From: Deltaproteobacteria bacterium
GTDB lineage: Bacteria > Bdellovibrionota_C > UBA2361 > JAGFJO01
Reading direction: 5' to 3'
Assembly (NCBI GenBank): GCA_024102635.1
Contig: JAGFJO010000087.1
Span: forward strand, 1-50,565
Length of the DNA stretch: 50,565 nucleotides
Shown here: positions 33,569-41,992 of the stretch, piece after piece
Layout of the letters: each line of letters begins with the position of its first letter
Numbering within the stretch: the first letter of the stretch is position 1
Translations under genes and position numbers: made by a program
Notes under the pieces: model-generated
The model's input: only the letters and a program-made list of their open reading frames with translations
Databases searched by the model: none
Told to the model about the DNA's origin: nothing

Positions 33569-35659
33569 ATGCAGTTCAATTTTAAAGCGCTTTATGTCTC
33601 TCTTTTACTCTTCGGATTTATATTAAGCGACATAGATTCCGCCGAGGCCCGACGCAAGATTAAGCGGCGTTCTGCTACTATAAAGGTGTCATATATATGC
33701 CAGGAAGATGGAACTATCCACAAGGTTACCTATCGGGGCCGCAGAGTGATTGGCCGTACAACAATAGAAGATCCGGAAAAGTATATTCAGTTACTAATAG
33801 AAAATGGCGAGATGAGGCAGGCTGATAAACTTGAAGCCGCATACAACGAATGTAAGAAATCAGATCCCCCCCCTACGCCAACAGCTACCTCAACCGCAAC
33901 TCGGACTTTTACGCCTACTCCACCGGCGCCAACTACCACACCGACAAGGACACCAATACCTCCTACACCTACAAGCACGCCCGTTCCGCCTAAGCCTACT
34001 TCAACTCCTGCGGTTCCTACGGCCACCCCAACTGCAACGCCCACAAGTACTAGTGGAGGAGGCGGCGGCGCGAATAACGGCGTAAATTGTGCCGCTTATG
34101 TGCCCAACAAGATTTCGACCAATATAACCCACTATGTCTGTCCAAATGGTTCAGACAGCGGACCCGGAACACTTTCTCAGCCATGGAAAACAGCGCAACA
34201 TGCGGTTGCGCAATTAAATAAGCTTCCGGGTGGCACTACCATTGCGTTCTGTAGAGACGGGGTCTTCCCGGTGTCTGGGAGCATGTTTGTATATAACCGG
34301 CAGTGCAATGCATCTACTCCATGTACTATCCGAGACTACGGCAACGGGCTTAAGAAGCCCCGCTTGGTTGGTGCGGGCGGGCACCTATTTAGGATTGAAA
34401 ATGGTGGCAATGCCATAGATGACGGTGGATATGTATTGGCTAACCTTGAATTGCAAGGACAGTTAAGTCAGGGTGCCCCGGCCGGTGCGGGAATCTTTAT
34501 CTACAACGGAGTGAAAGATACTCTGATTCAGGACCTAGAGATCAACGATTTTGCGCTTGGAGTGCAGATCGCCGGTTCGAACCCGCCAGCGAGCGGCAAC
34601 GACGGACTGAATGAGAGAATCAAAGTTCAAGGATGCACAATTACTAACAATCGAAGTCAGGGATTCCTTGGCAGCGGAAACGGTGTAGAGGTTAAGTACA
34701 ATACGTTCGACAACAATGGGTTTGGGCGTATCAATCTCGATCATAATTTATATTGGGGTAAAGCAGGTAACAACATCCCATCAAATAACGGGGTAATAGC
34801 CTGTAACACCCTGGTGAGATCGACTGTAATTAGCGGAAAATGCCAGGGTGCTCATCTTGTAGTTCACGGAGAGCATAACGATCTGTTGATCGAAGGAAAT
34901 ATAATTACCGAATCGCCGGGTGTCGCTGCAGCCAATTGCTGGGGTATCGCAGCAGATGGAGGATACAGTGCGAATACGGCAACGGGATATACGGGATATG
35001 AGGTCTTTAGGCGGCTTATCATTCGAGGCAATACGGTAGCAAACGTTGGAAACATAGCCATTGGGTGCCAAGGTTGTGTTGATTCAGTTATAGAGAACAA
35101 CTCGATAATCAATTATCAGGGATTCGGTGTCACCGGGATAGCTGTGCCGAACAAAGCTCCCAATAACATTGACGAGCCGGTATCAAACATCACAATTAGA
35201 AACAACTCAGTTTACTATGGTCCAGGCACCTATGGAGTAGGAATTAGACTCGGTACACAGGGCATATCTCATGCCGTCAACAGCAATGTAGTGCGCTACG
35301 AGGGAGCCTCAAGCAGCTTCTCGTGTTTTGACTTCAATTTGCCGTTGAACACTACAAGCTATGAATCGATAGATTACAATTCATGCTCCTTCGATACCAA
35401 TCGGGTGAATTCGATAAGATGGGCAGCGCAATCGAGCGTAAGTAGCGATCCTCTTGCTGCTTGGCAGTCAGTTTCGTCTTTTGATAGCAACTCAAAGGTT
35501 GCAGATCCGATGTTCAAGGACCCAATAATGTTTGACCTCAGCTCAAAGGCGAGTACGGCAGGGACGATAAATTCAGGCCACCCGACTATGAGCTCCCCAA
35601 ACGACATGTTTGGAATAGCGCGTGACTCCAAACCGGATATGGGGAGTACCGAATTTTAA
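33569..35659 (+). CDS. Secreted right-handed beta-helix protein with Thr/Pro-rich linker
   Basis: The 696-residue protein has a signal peptide (MQFNFKALYVSLLLFGFILS, cleavage near AEA-RR), then a small domain (about 35-95). A linker of about 65 residues is dominated by TPT, PTP and TAT units, followed by five glycines. A large C-terminal domain starts with HYVCPNGSDSGPGTLSQPWK, the common opening of parallel beta-helix (pectate-lyase-like/DUF1565) proteins, and has repeated GNTV, NNSI and RNNSV rungs. The enzymatic or adhesive role is not evident; no clear lyase active site was identified. GGAG lies 8 bases before the ATG at 33569, preferred over 33512. The linker could be O-glycosylated. It probably acts at or outside the cell surface. 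Confidence 0.8.
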   Translation: MQFNFKALYVSLLLFGFILSDIDSAEARRKIKRRSATIKVSYICQEDGTIHKVTYRGRRVIGRTTIEDPEKYIQLLIENGEMRQADKLEAAYNECKKSDPPPTPTATSTATRTFTPTPPAPTTTPTRTPIPPTPTSTPVPPKPTSTPAVPTATPTATPTSTSGGGGGANNGVNCAAYVPNKISTNITHYVCPNGSDSGPGTLSQPWKTAQHAVAQLNKLPGGTTIAFCRDGVFPVSGSMFVYNRQCNASTPCTIRDYGNGLKKPRLVGAGGHLFRIENGGNAIDDGGYVLANLELQGQLSQGAPAGAGIFIYNGVKDTLIQDLEINDFALGVQIAGSNPPASGNDGLNERIKVQGCTITNNRSQGFLGSGNGVEVKYNTFDNNGFGRINLDHNLYWGKAGNNIPSNNGVIACNTLVRSTVISGKCQGAHLVVHGEHNDLLIEGNIITESPGVAAANCWGIAADGGYSANTATGYTGYEVFRRLIIRGNTVANVGNIAIGCQGCVDSVIENNSIINYQGFGVTGIAVPNKAPNNIDEPVSNITIRNNSVYYGPGTYGVGIRLGTQGISHAVNSNVVRYEGASSSFSCFDFNLPLNTTSYESIDYNSCSFDTNRVNSIRWAAQSSVSSDPLAAWQSVSSFDSNSKVADPMFKDPIMFDLSSKASTAGTINSGHPTMSSPNDMFGIARDSKPDMGSTEF

Positions 35660-35660
35660 A

Positions 35661-35704
35661 CTCCCTCCCTCGTGTCCATCGCGTCCTTCGCGTTAAAAAA
35701 TTTT
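35661..35704. repeat. CGTGTCC/CGCGT-type dispersed repeat
   Basis: This short direct repetition (CTCGTGTCC, CGCGTCC, CGCGTT) is followed by AAAAAATTTT just after the beta-helix gene. It resembles the two arms at 47047-47082 and 47136-47173. Similar CTCCGTGTCCTCCGTGT strings are widespread in some environmental genomes. The run of A/T might also help termination. Confidence 0.5.
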
Positions 35705-35848
35705 CTTGCAAATATCTTAGCAGGGAGAACATAGGGAAGATGTCCGAATATCGGTTTCCATATACCGGTCGGACGTCACGGGGAGTTCCACTCAGTAGAT
35801 CATATCTTTTCAAAAGCTCCAAAACTCAAAGGGCGCTTATTCAAATAC

Positions 35849-36988
35849 CTACGCACTCATATCATAGATATCCGCCACTTCTTCTTTATAATTGCTCCAA
35901 CAAAAATTTCCCCTGCATTTTACAGCCGCCGCTCTCTTTCTCTCAATCTCTTGCGGAGTAAGGGTATTCAAAAGCGCTAAAAGCGACTTCTCGTTTACCG
36001 GTATCTTCCAGCCACAGCCGTGCTGCTCGATTATTCTGCCCATATCGGGAAAGTCGCTTACGATAACCGGAATTCCGCTGTGGATGTACTCAAAGAGCTT
36101 ATTAGGAGAGGAGTGGTAGTAGCTAAGTGATACATCCTCAATAAGGCATATTCCTACATCCGCTCCTGAGGCGTAGCGCACTGTATCTTCAGGGGGCACC
36201 GCGGGGTGAAAGTGAATGTTGCTAAAGCGCCGGGCGTAGCTCTTAACTATATCTTCAAGCTCGCCGAATCCCATGATGACAAGATGCTTTGAGCCGCTTA
36301 GCTGAGCAAAGGTGTCGAGTAGGATTCTGATTGCACGGCCCCGTCCTAAAAGCCCGTGATATAGAAAGACCTGAGCATTATTTGGTATGTTTAGGTTCTC
36401 TCTCAATATGCTTGAGCGTAGGGACTCAAGCTCTTTAAGAAAAGGGGTGTTTAAAAACACATGCACATCGCTTCGGCCGTAGTTTTTGCTGTACCAGTCA
36501 GCACATCCCTGGGAGGGTACAATGATCTTGTCTACAAACGGCATAAGGGCGCGCTCTACAAGTTTTGAGAGTTTTTTTCTTACTCCCGATAGCCCGGTCC
36601 TTTCGGTCTCCAGTTCATGGGGAGTGTATACCAGGCGCGGCCTCTGAAATAATTTAAAAAGCGCTCCTATGGGGAGCACCGAAAGGCTATGGCAGCTTAC
36701 AACGCTTACTTTGGAGTTCCTAAAGTGGAGCAGCAGCTTAAACATCAGCTCTAAGTATTTAAGTATCTCGGTGAGAAAGAACTTAGGGAGCCTTGCGCAT
36801 CGGAGCTTTACCCGCCAGACCAGCCGCTTTCCGTCAAGCTCTTCGTATTCCTTTAGCCCCTCGCGCCAGAGTGCGGTGATTATTATCCGGTCCATTAAGC
36901 CTTGCTCTGCCACCGACTGAGTCTCCTTTAGTATGCGGCTCTCGTGCTTAAACTCAGTGGGGTAGATAACTAAATTAGTGCGAGTCAT
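35849..36988 (-). CDS. GT4-family glycosyltransferase
   Basis: The 379-residue GT-B glycosyltransferase has an N-terminal acceptor domain (FKHESRILKETQSVAEQG, VVSCHSLSVLPIGALFK, RLVYTPHELETERTG) and a C-terminal donor domain. The donor domain has FLYHGLLGRGRAIRILLDTF, IHFHPAVPPEDTVRYASGADVGI and the GT4 E-x7-E region SSPNKLFEYIHSGIPVIVSD. It adds a sugar to the lipid-linked glycan on the cytoplasmic face. It is the last gene of a four-gene minus-strand operon beginning at 40347, 13 bases after the amidotransferase gene. The donor is unknown. Confidence 0.9.
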   Translation of the reverse strand: MTRTNLVIYPTEFKHESRILKETQSVAEQGLMDRIIITALWREGLKEYEELDGKRLVWRVKLRCARLPKFFLTEILKYLELMFKLLLHFRNSKVSVVSCHSLSVLPIGALFKLFQRPRLVYTPHELETERTGLSGVRKKLSKLVERALMPFVDKIIVPSQGCADWYSKNYGRSDVHVFLNTPFLKELESLRSSILRENLNIPNNAQVFLYHGLLGRGRAIRILLDTFAQLSGSKHLVIMGFGELEDIVKSYARRFSNIHFHPAVPPEDTVRYASGADVGICLIEDVSLSYYHSSPNKLFEYIHSGIPVIVSDFPDMGRIIEQHGCGWKIPVNEKSLLALLNTLTPQEIERKRAAAVKCRGNFCWSNYKEEVADIYDMSA

Positions 36989-37001
36989 AGGGGCGGAGCA
37001 T

Positions 37002-38210
37002 TTATTTATGAAAGATATTCTTTTTCCGAAGGAAGTTCTGAAGAAGTTTTAGCCTTGATATTAGAGCATGGCGTGAAGGGTAGTCCCTGAAGGATTTTAC
37101 AGGGAATCCCATTATCTCCTCAAACTGCTGCTCGGAGAGCCCTAGTTTTTTTATGACAAAGATTTTGTCCTGCCTTAGAAGGTGCTCAGGGCAGATCTCT
37201 TGCGAAAGTTCTTCAAGCGCCATCTCTCTTGTGAACTTACCCTTTGAGGAATAAATGAGGGCCGAGAGATGAGAGCGGCGTTTATCTATTCCGAACTTTT
37301 TAGGGAGAATGTAAGACTGAAAAAAGCGGGTATAAATAGACTCGTGGTGCTTGCCGCCATAGTACTGCCACCCAAGCTCGCGCTCTAGCTCGGAGATCGC
37401 GGCGGTTTTGTCGTAAGCTATGTAATTTAGCGGCGATATAAATTTTATTCCTTTCACTATGAGGTGGTAGAAAAGTGAGCTGACTGAATAGTAGGGGAAA
37501 GTTTTTATCGGTTTCGAGCCGAAGCGGCGGTGAATTCCTTTAATGTAAGCCCAGTCATTGTGGCCATACCCCCATGATTCTACATGGATTCCCTCGGTGT
37601 TAAAGTTAGTGCCGCTAAGAACGTATTTTATTCCGTGCTTGGCGGCTGTTTTCATTAGAACTGCAAATATGGCGTGATCGGTCGGGATCTCAGAGTCAGG
37701 GGTGGACGCCTTAAGAAAAGATAGCTGTATATCTTTAAACTCCTCCCATTCGACTACATAGGTGATTAGATCTATATCGAGCTTTCTTAGGGTCTTCTCT
37801 ATATTGCTTACAGCAAGCTCTGAGTTCCAGCCGTTATCAAAATGCACAGCCAGAACCCGGAGACCAAGCTTTTTTGCAAGATAGGCAACATAGGTGCTAT
37901 CTACCCCACCGCTTACTCCTACGATGCAGTCGTGGGCGCGGCCCCGCGCAGATCTTTTGATAACTTCCGCCAGCTCAGAAAGCTTTCTTTCGCCCTCAAG
38001 CCCTGTAACGGTGCGCTCCTTAGCATTAGCCTCAAAATGGCGGCAGTGATTACATGCTCCCTCTGCGTCAAAGGTAATTCCGGAATCTGAGGTATCCATG
38101 ACGCACCGCGTGCAGATGCGGTAGTGCGCTGGATCTTTTCTCCTTGCTGCAAGGGAGGGGGGTATTTGAGGCTCTTTTAAATGTGCGGCGGGGGCCGCCT
38201 GCGCAGTCAC
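37002..38210 (-). CDS. N-acetyl sugar amidotransferase (WbpG/PseA-like)
   Basis: The 402-residue ATP-PPase has two zinc-type Cys pairs (CTRC, Cys33/36; CNHC, Cys53/56) and the pyrophosphate loop GVSGGVDSTY (about 98-107). Signature segments are LAVHFDNGWNSELAVSNIEK and LSGTNFNTEGIHVESWGYG. WbpG-type enzymes convert an acetamido group of a sugar to an acetamidino group, using ammonia made by HisH/HisF-like partners. Those partners are not in the window, so ammonia may come from the chromosomal HisH/HisF or from outside this region. The start overlaps the methyltransferase stop by 4 bases. It implies an acetamidino sugar in the surface glycan. Confidence 0.88.
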   Translation of the reverse strand: MTAQAAPAAHLKEPQIPPSLAARRKDPAHYRICTRCVMDTSDSGITFDAEGACNHCRHFEANAKERTVTGLEGERKLSELAEVIKRSARGRAHDCIVGVSGGVDSTYVAYLAKKLGLRVLAVHFDNGWNSELAVSNIEKTLRKLDIDLITYVVEWEEFKDIQLSFLKASTPDSEIPTDHAIFAVLMKTAAKHGIKYVLSGTNFNTEGIHVESWGYGHNDWAYIKGIHRRFGSKPIKTFPYYSVSSLFYHLIVKGIKFISPLNYIAYDKTAAISELERELGWQYYGGKHHESIYTRFFQSYILPKKFGIDKRRSHLSALIYSSKGKFTREMALEELSQEICPEHLLRQDKIFVIKKLGLSEQQFEEIMGFPVKSFRDYPSRHALISRLKLLQNFLRKKNIFHK

Positions 38211-39049
38211 TTTTTGCCGGGCTCCTTTATTAGTTCAAAGGTAAAGATCCACGCCATAAGCTGCACAAGAGGGATTTTGGTTAGTACACTATCGGCGGCG
38301 GCAAGAGCGGGAGCTAAAAGCGGGAGATGGGGAGAGAGGATACTAAGGATGTTCCAGTAACGCACCTCGCCGCGGGTAAAAAAGCGCTCGGCAAAGCGGA
38401 GATCTGAGAGCCCCAGAATATGCTCTTTCTCCCAGTTAGTGCGAAGCGAGGGGGTTAGCTTTCTATAAAGCCGGATTAGCGGATTATAGTTTAGGGCTTC
38501 AAAGGCGAGGATCTTTCCTCCTGGCTTAAGAATTCGGCGCAGCTCAGGGAATGCGTATGAGAGGTCAAGGTGATGGAGCATCCCACTACAAAGAACAAGG
38601 TCAACTGAGCTGGCAGGGAGCTCTGTCTTCTCGCAATCGCCCTGAATAAAGGAGCTTCTCTCTGAAAATCCTTCTTTCTCTGCCAGAGCGCGAGCAGTGT
38701 CGATAGAGGCGCCGCTAATATCTATCCCGATTGAGAGGCTTGCGCCGCAAGCTGCCGCTTTGCGCGCGGCTTCTCCGGTGCCGCATGCGTAGTCTAAAAA
38801 GACTTTCCCCGGAGCGTTAGTTCTTATCCAATCGTCGCAGTAGCGGCGCGCTGCATCAACGTAACGGTAGTAACGCTTATTAGAAGAGGAGGCGAGCCCT
38901 TCGTCATTTGCGCCGTCAACTGTGCGGTCTACCCTTGCGTCATGAAACTCAAGCTCTTCCCGCTTTCGCGGCGCAAGCCGCTCGGCCCAAGCGGAATCCT
39001 TAGAGCGATCAATGGAGGTAAGGTGCCGTAGGAGAAGCTCGGTATTCAT
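38207..39049 (-). CDS. Class I SAM-dependent methyltransferase
   Basis: The 280-residue protein has the SAM-binding motif I VFLDYACGTGEAARKAA, motif II SIGIDISGASID, an acidic QGDCEKTELPASSVDLVLCS block and LKPGGKILAFEALN. These are typical of the UbiE/Methyltransf_11 group. A C-terminal hydrophobic segment (PLLAPALAAADSVL, then LMAWIFTFEL) may sit at the membrane. In a glycan operon it most likely methylates a sugar hydroxyl or carboxyl, but the acceptor is unknown. It is preceded by a GT4 gene after 5 bases and followed by the amidotransferase through an ATGA overlap. Confidence 0.85.
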   Translation of the reverse strand: MNTELLLRHLTSIDRSKDSAWAERLAPRKREELEFHDARVDRTVDGANDEGLASSSNKRYYRYVDAARRYCDDWIRTNAPGKVFLDYACGTGEAARKAAACGASLSIGIDISGASIDTARALAEKEGFSERSSFIQGDCEKTELPASSVDLVLCSGMLHHLDLSYAFPELRRILKPGGKILAFEALNYNPLIRLYRKLTPSLRTNWEKEHILGLSDLRFAERFFTRGEVRYWNILSILSPHLPLLAPALAAADSVLTKIPLVQLMAWIFTFELIKEPGKK

Positions 39050-39054
39050 CCGAC

Positions 39055-40347
39055 CTAAAAATTCACTGCTTTTTTACTCAACAGTTTTTCGCTTCTTATA
39101 AACTGCATAAGATGCTCCGCGTACCTCTTATAGATCGCATAGGAGTCAAACTCACGCTTAAATCGCCTTAGCGAGGCGCTCCGCATGGCGTGCAGGAGGT
39201 CAGGGCGCGAAAGCATGCTTTGGAGGGCATCGGCTATAGCGCGGCTGTCATTTGGCGCAACGTTCATGCCGATGCCGCTACTCTCTATTAGATCTTTTAG
39301 CTCGCTTGTCGTGTCGTTTATAACGGCAAGTCCGTGCGCAGCGTACTCAAAGAATTTATTCCCAAACCAATACTTACTAACTCCTCCGCTAATAGTGATA
39401 AAGCCTAGATGCGAGCGGCGGAGCACATCTTCAGCCTCGGTGCGGTTTAGCCACCCTGTAAAACGTATGTTTTTAAGCCCCTCTGCGAGTGCTTCCCATT
39501 TGGCTCTGAAGATTCCATCTCCGGCCATAGTTATCTGCACGCGCTTCTCTCCTCTTGCTGCAAGCTCTTTTGCGGCGCGAATCACCACCTCGCCGTTATG
39601 AAGGTTTCCGAACATGCCGTAAAATATGCATTGCAGCGGCTCGCTCTCGCTAAAACGCTCCGGAGTAACGGCTTCTAAAGCGCTTAGCTCCTCTTTACGG
39701 TCAAACCTATAGCCAAGGTAGAACACCTTATCCTGGGAAGAGATCTCGCGGCCGCTGTAAGATGCCGCCCACTCAAGCATCCTATCGCTCATAGAGACAA
39801 GGGAGGCTGCCTCTTTAGCGGAGCGGGAAAGGAGCTTTCTATAGTAAGTTACGAGCGGATAAAGCAGAGCCTTTTTTACTGTGTTCCCACTTTCAAGAAA
39901 CGAGTCAGGCCACGGGTCGCGGGCGTCCATGATAAAAGGAATATTATTGGCGGCTGCGTAACTTCTTGCGGCTTCGCATAGCTCAGGGGTGGGATAGGCA
40001 GCAAGTATTAGCTGCGGTTTGGGAAGCTCGGCGGCGCACCGGGTGAAAGCTTTTGCCGTGAGGTGTTGATGATAAATGCGGCTAAGAGAGAGGTTCTTTT
40101 TATAGCCAGGACCCGGAAGGAGGTATACACGGGCGCTTGGGGCAAGCTGCCGAATGGTTGTTTTATCCTTTCTTGTTAGGTGGCGCTTTGAGCCGTGGTC
40201 AAAAGAGCTTGTAAACCACCCCACATTGCACCCCTCTTCGGCCAGTGCGAGCGCCAACATGGTTGTTCTAAGCTTTTGGGAATCTCTGCTGAGAGCAGGG
40301 GGCTCTCCCTCTTTTAAAAGCCAGATGTCGTGGTTGTCTATCTGCAT
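39055..40347 (-). CDS. GT4-family glycosyltransferase (WbuB-like)
   Basis: This GT-B enzyme of about 430 residues starts MQIDNHDIWLLKEGEPP and has RTTMLALALAEEGCNVGWFT, the MDARDPWPDSF segment common in WbuB-like enzymes, LQCIFYGMFGNLHNGEVVIR, and a donor site near WFGNKFFEYAAHGLAVINDT. ATG 40347 is preferred because the conserved region starts at once; ATG 40404 would add 19 residues. It is the first gene of the minus-strand glycan operon and diverges from the oxidoreductase gene across about 150 bases, where the promoters of both operons must lie. Confidence 0.88.
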   Translation of the reverse strand: MQIDNHDIWLLKEGEPPALSRDSQKLRTTMLALALAEEGCNVGWFTSSFDHGSKRHLTRKDKTTIRQLAPSARVYLLPGPGYKKNLSLSRIYHQHLTAKAFTRCAAELPKPQLILAAYPTPELCEAARSYAAANNIPFIMDARDPWPDSFLESGNTVKKALLYPLVTYYRKLLSRSAKEAASLVSMSDRMLEWAASYSGREISSQDKVFYLGYRFDRKEELSALEAVTPERFSESEPLQCIFYGMFGNLHNGEVVIRAAKELAARGEKRVQITMAGDGIFRAKWEALAEGLKNIRFTGWLNRTEAEDVLRRSHLGFITISGGVSKYWFGNKFFEYAAHGLAVINDTTSELKDLIESSGIGMNVAPNDSRAIADALQSMLSRPDLLHAMRSASLRRFKREFDSYAIYKRYAEHLMQFIRSEKLLSKKAVNF

Positions 40348-40500
40348 TTGAAAACTGCTCTCCCGGGGGGCTTGGCGGTATGTGGGGATTATAACCAACA
40401 CCACCCGATGCTGCTAGCTAAAGCTTTTGCTTTAAACGGAGCAAGCCGCCTTTGAAATTCGTTGACGTTAATCCTTACCGGTCATATCGTACGACTTAAG

Positions 40501-41676
40501 ATGCAAACGCAGCGGGTGGTATCAATTGGGCAGTTGGGGGTAGGGTATTGGGGCCCAAACCTTCTTAGAAATCTAAACAGCGATCCCTCCTTTAGAGTAG
40601 TTGCAGCATGTGATCTATCAGCCGAGCGGCGAAGCTACGTAGAGCGGCATTTCCCTGATATAGCGGTAGAATCTGATGCCGAAGCGCTGATCAGCAATCC
40701 TGCAATCGAGGCGCTTGTAATTGCAACCCCGGCCGGGACTCACTTCGAGCTTGCAAGGCGCGCGCTTCAGTCCGGGAAGCATGTGCTGGTAGAGAAACCT
40801 ATGGCATCGACTTCCGCCGAGGTGCAGGAGCTTGGGCGGCTTGCAGAGAGCAAAGGGCTGGTGGCGATGGTTGGCCACACGTTTATCTATAACTCGGCAG
40901 TGCAGTACTTACGGAAGATGGTTGAGGACGGGACTCTTGGAGAGGTGCGCTACATATACTGCCAGCGCCTTAACTTGGGGCGCATCCGCTCAGATGTTGA
41001 TGCTCTCTGGAACTTTGGGCCGCACGATATAAGTATCGTGCAGTATATTTTAGGAAACTCAGAGCCGCTCTCTGTCGCCTATCACGGAATGGATTATGTG
41101 CAGCCGGGGATTGATGATGTTGTATTCCTAAATCTTGTATACCCCGGCAAGGTGCTGGTTAACATTCATGTAAGCTGGCTTGACCCCAGCCGCAAGCGAA
41201 GCATCGTTGTGGTGGGGTCAGAGAAGATGGTTGTTTATGACGATGTGAGCGAGCATAAGATTACCATCTTTGATAAAGGAATCGACCGGAGAGCAGAGCT
41301 TGGGAAGCATATGGACTACGATGCACGCCAGCCGCTCACTTTTGACTACCGCTCAGGGGATGTATGGATTCCAAAGATCAATTTTACCGAGCCGCTAAAG
41401 GGAGAGGTGCGTCATTTTTATGAGTGTGTTGCAAACGGCGCTGAGTGCTTAACTGGTCCTGCACACGCCCTTAAGGTAATTGATGTGCTGGAGCGAGCAG
41501 GCGCTGCGCGTAATGCCATAGGGCCGGTTCATAAAACCTCTCCTTTGCGAGGGGCGATTATAAAAGAGCGAGTTGAAGAGGAGCATGAGGCGCCAATTCC
41601 TGATGGAAGCGCCGAGCGGGCAATGAAGGGCGCGCGCAAGGCGAAAAAGAGCAGGGCAAAGGTCGGCTCAAGTTAA
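40501..41676 (+). CDS. Gfo/Idh/MocA-type NAD-dependent sugar oxidoreductase (WbpB/WlbA-like)
   Basis: About 391 residues. The Rossmann motif is QLGVGYWGPNLLRNL, with ATPAGTHFELARRALQSGKH and the conserved VLVEKPMAST (Glu-Lys-Pro). The second domain has LWNFGPHDISIVQYILG with the catalytic His. WbpB/WlbA oxidise C3 of UDP-GlcNAc uronic acid before a PLP aminotransferase acts, and a DegT-type aminotransferase follows here. The C-terminus carries a basic Lys/Ala/Arg tail not needed for the fold. ATG 40501 is preferred over 40462 because the domain starts at once. Its stop overlaps the end of an acyltransferase remnant on the other strand. Confidence 0.88.
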   Translation: MQTQRVVSIGQLGVGYWGPNLLRNLNSDPSFRVVAACDLSAERRSYVERHFPDIAVESDAEALISNPAIEALVIATPAGTHFELARRALQSGKHVLVEKPMASTSAEVQELGRLAESKGLVAMVGHTFIYNSAVQYLRKMVEDGTLGEVRYIYCQRLNLGRIRSDVDALWNFGPHDISIVQYILGNSEPLSVAYHGMDYVQPGIDDVVFLNLVYPGKVLVNIHVSWLDPSRKRSIVVVGSEKMVVYDDVSEHKITIFDKGIDRRAELGKHMDYDARQPLTFDYRSGDVWIPKINFTEPLKGEVRHFYECVANGAECLTGPAHALKVIDVLERAGAARNAIGPVHKTSPLRGAIIKERVEEEHEAPIPDGSAERAMKGARKAKKSRAKVGSS

Positions 41677-41906
41677 GGGCGAGAATAGCCATCCGGCAGC
41701 GCCTTTAGAAATCGCGCCGGGTTCCCGGCATAAATCCCAGGCTCCTTTATCTCCTTTGTCACCACCGCACCGACTTGACCGAACCGCACATTCAAAATCC
41801 CGCTCTTTAAAAGCCTAGGTTGGTGCATCTCGTGTATAACGCTCCCTGCGCTTTTAAAGCCAAAAAGGCCCTTAAGATAGGTAATTGATGCAGAGAAAAG
41901 CTGAGT
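41673..41906 (-). pseudogene. Hexapeptide acyltransferase, C-terminal fragment
   Basis: On the minus strand an open frame of 78 codons, with a stop just upstream and no proper start, reads through GQVGAVVTKEIKEPGIYAG and NPARFLKAL to a stop at 41673. The VGAVVTKEI...AGNPAR-x-LK pattern is the classical C-terminal end of left-handed beta-helix acetyltransferases. The hexapeptide repeats that should precede it are missing or scrambled. It fills most of the 316-bp gap between the oxidoreductase and aminotransferase genes. In wbp-type loci an N-acetyltransferase (WbpD) acts right after this pair, so this may be the relic of that step, or of an unrelated O-acetyltransferase. Confidence 0.65.
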
Positions 41907-41992
41907 TTATGCTATCAAGAGATGGCGCTGCCTGTCATCCCTTAATAAGGCTATGGTTTGTTCTACACGGCTGCTGAAGGATTAGGTATTAA

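Noticed and set aside
33787..34044. Minus-strand frame of 85 codons opposite the beta-helix gene (Gly/Val-rich)
   Set aside because: It is only the antisense of the Thr/Pro-rich linker; the low-complexity Val-Gly pattern follows from the repeated PT codons.
33880..34045. CRISPR-like or tandem-repeat array
   Set aside because: The repetition is coding (Thr/Pro linker), with irregular units and no spacers. The Gly/Ser tail at about 29490-29620 is likewise coding.
35740..35961. Plus-strand 73-codon frame starting MSEYRFPYTG
   Set aside because: More than half overlaps the convergent glycosyltransferase gene, and no family or ribosome binding site supports it.
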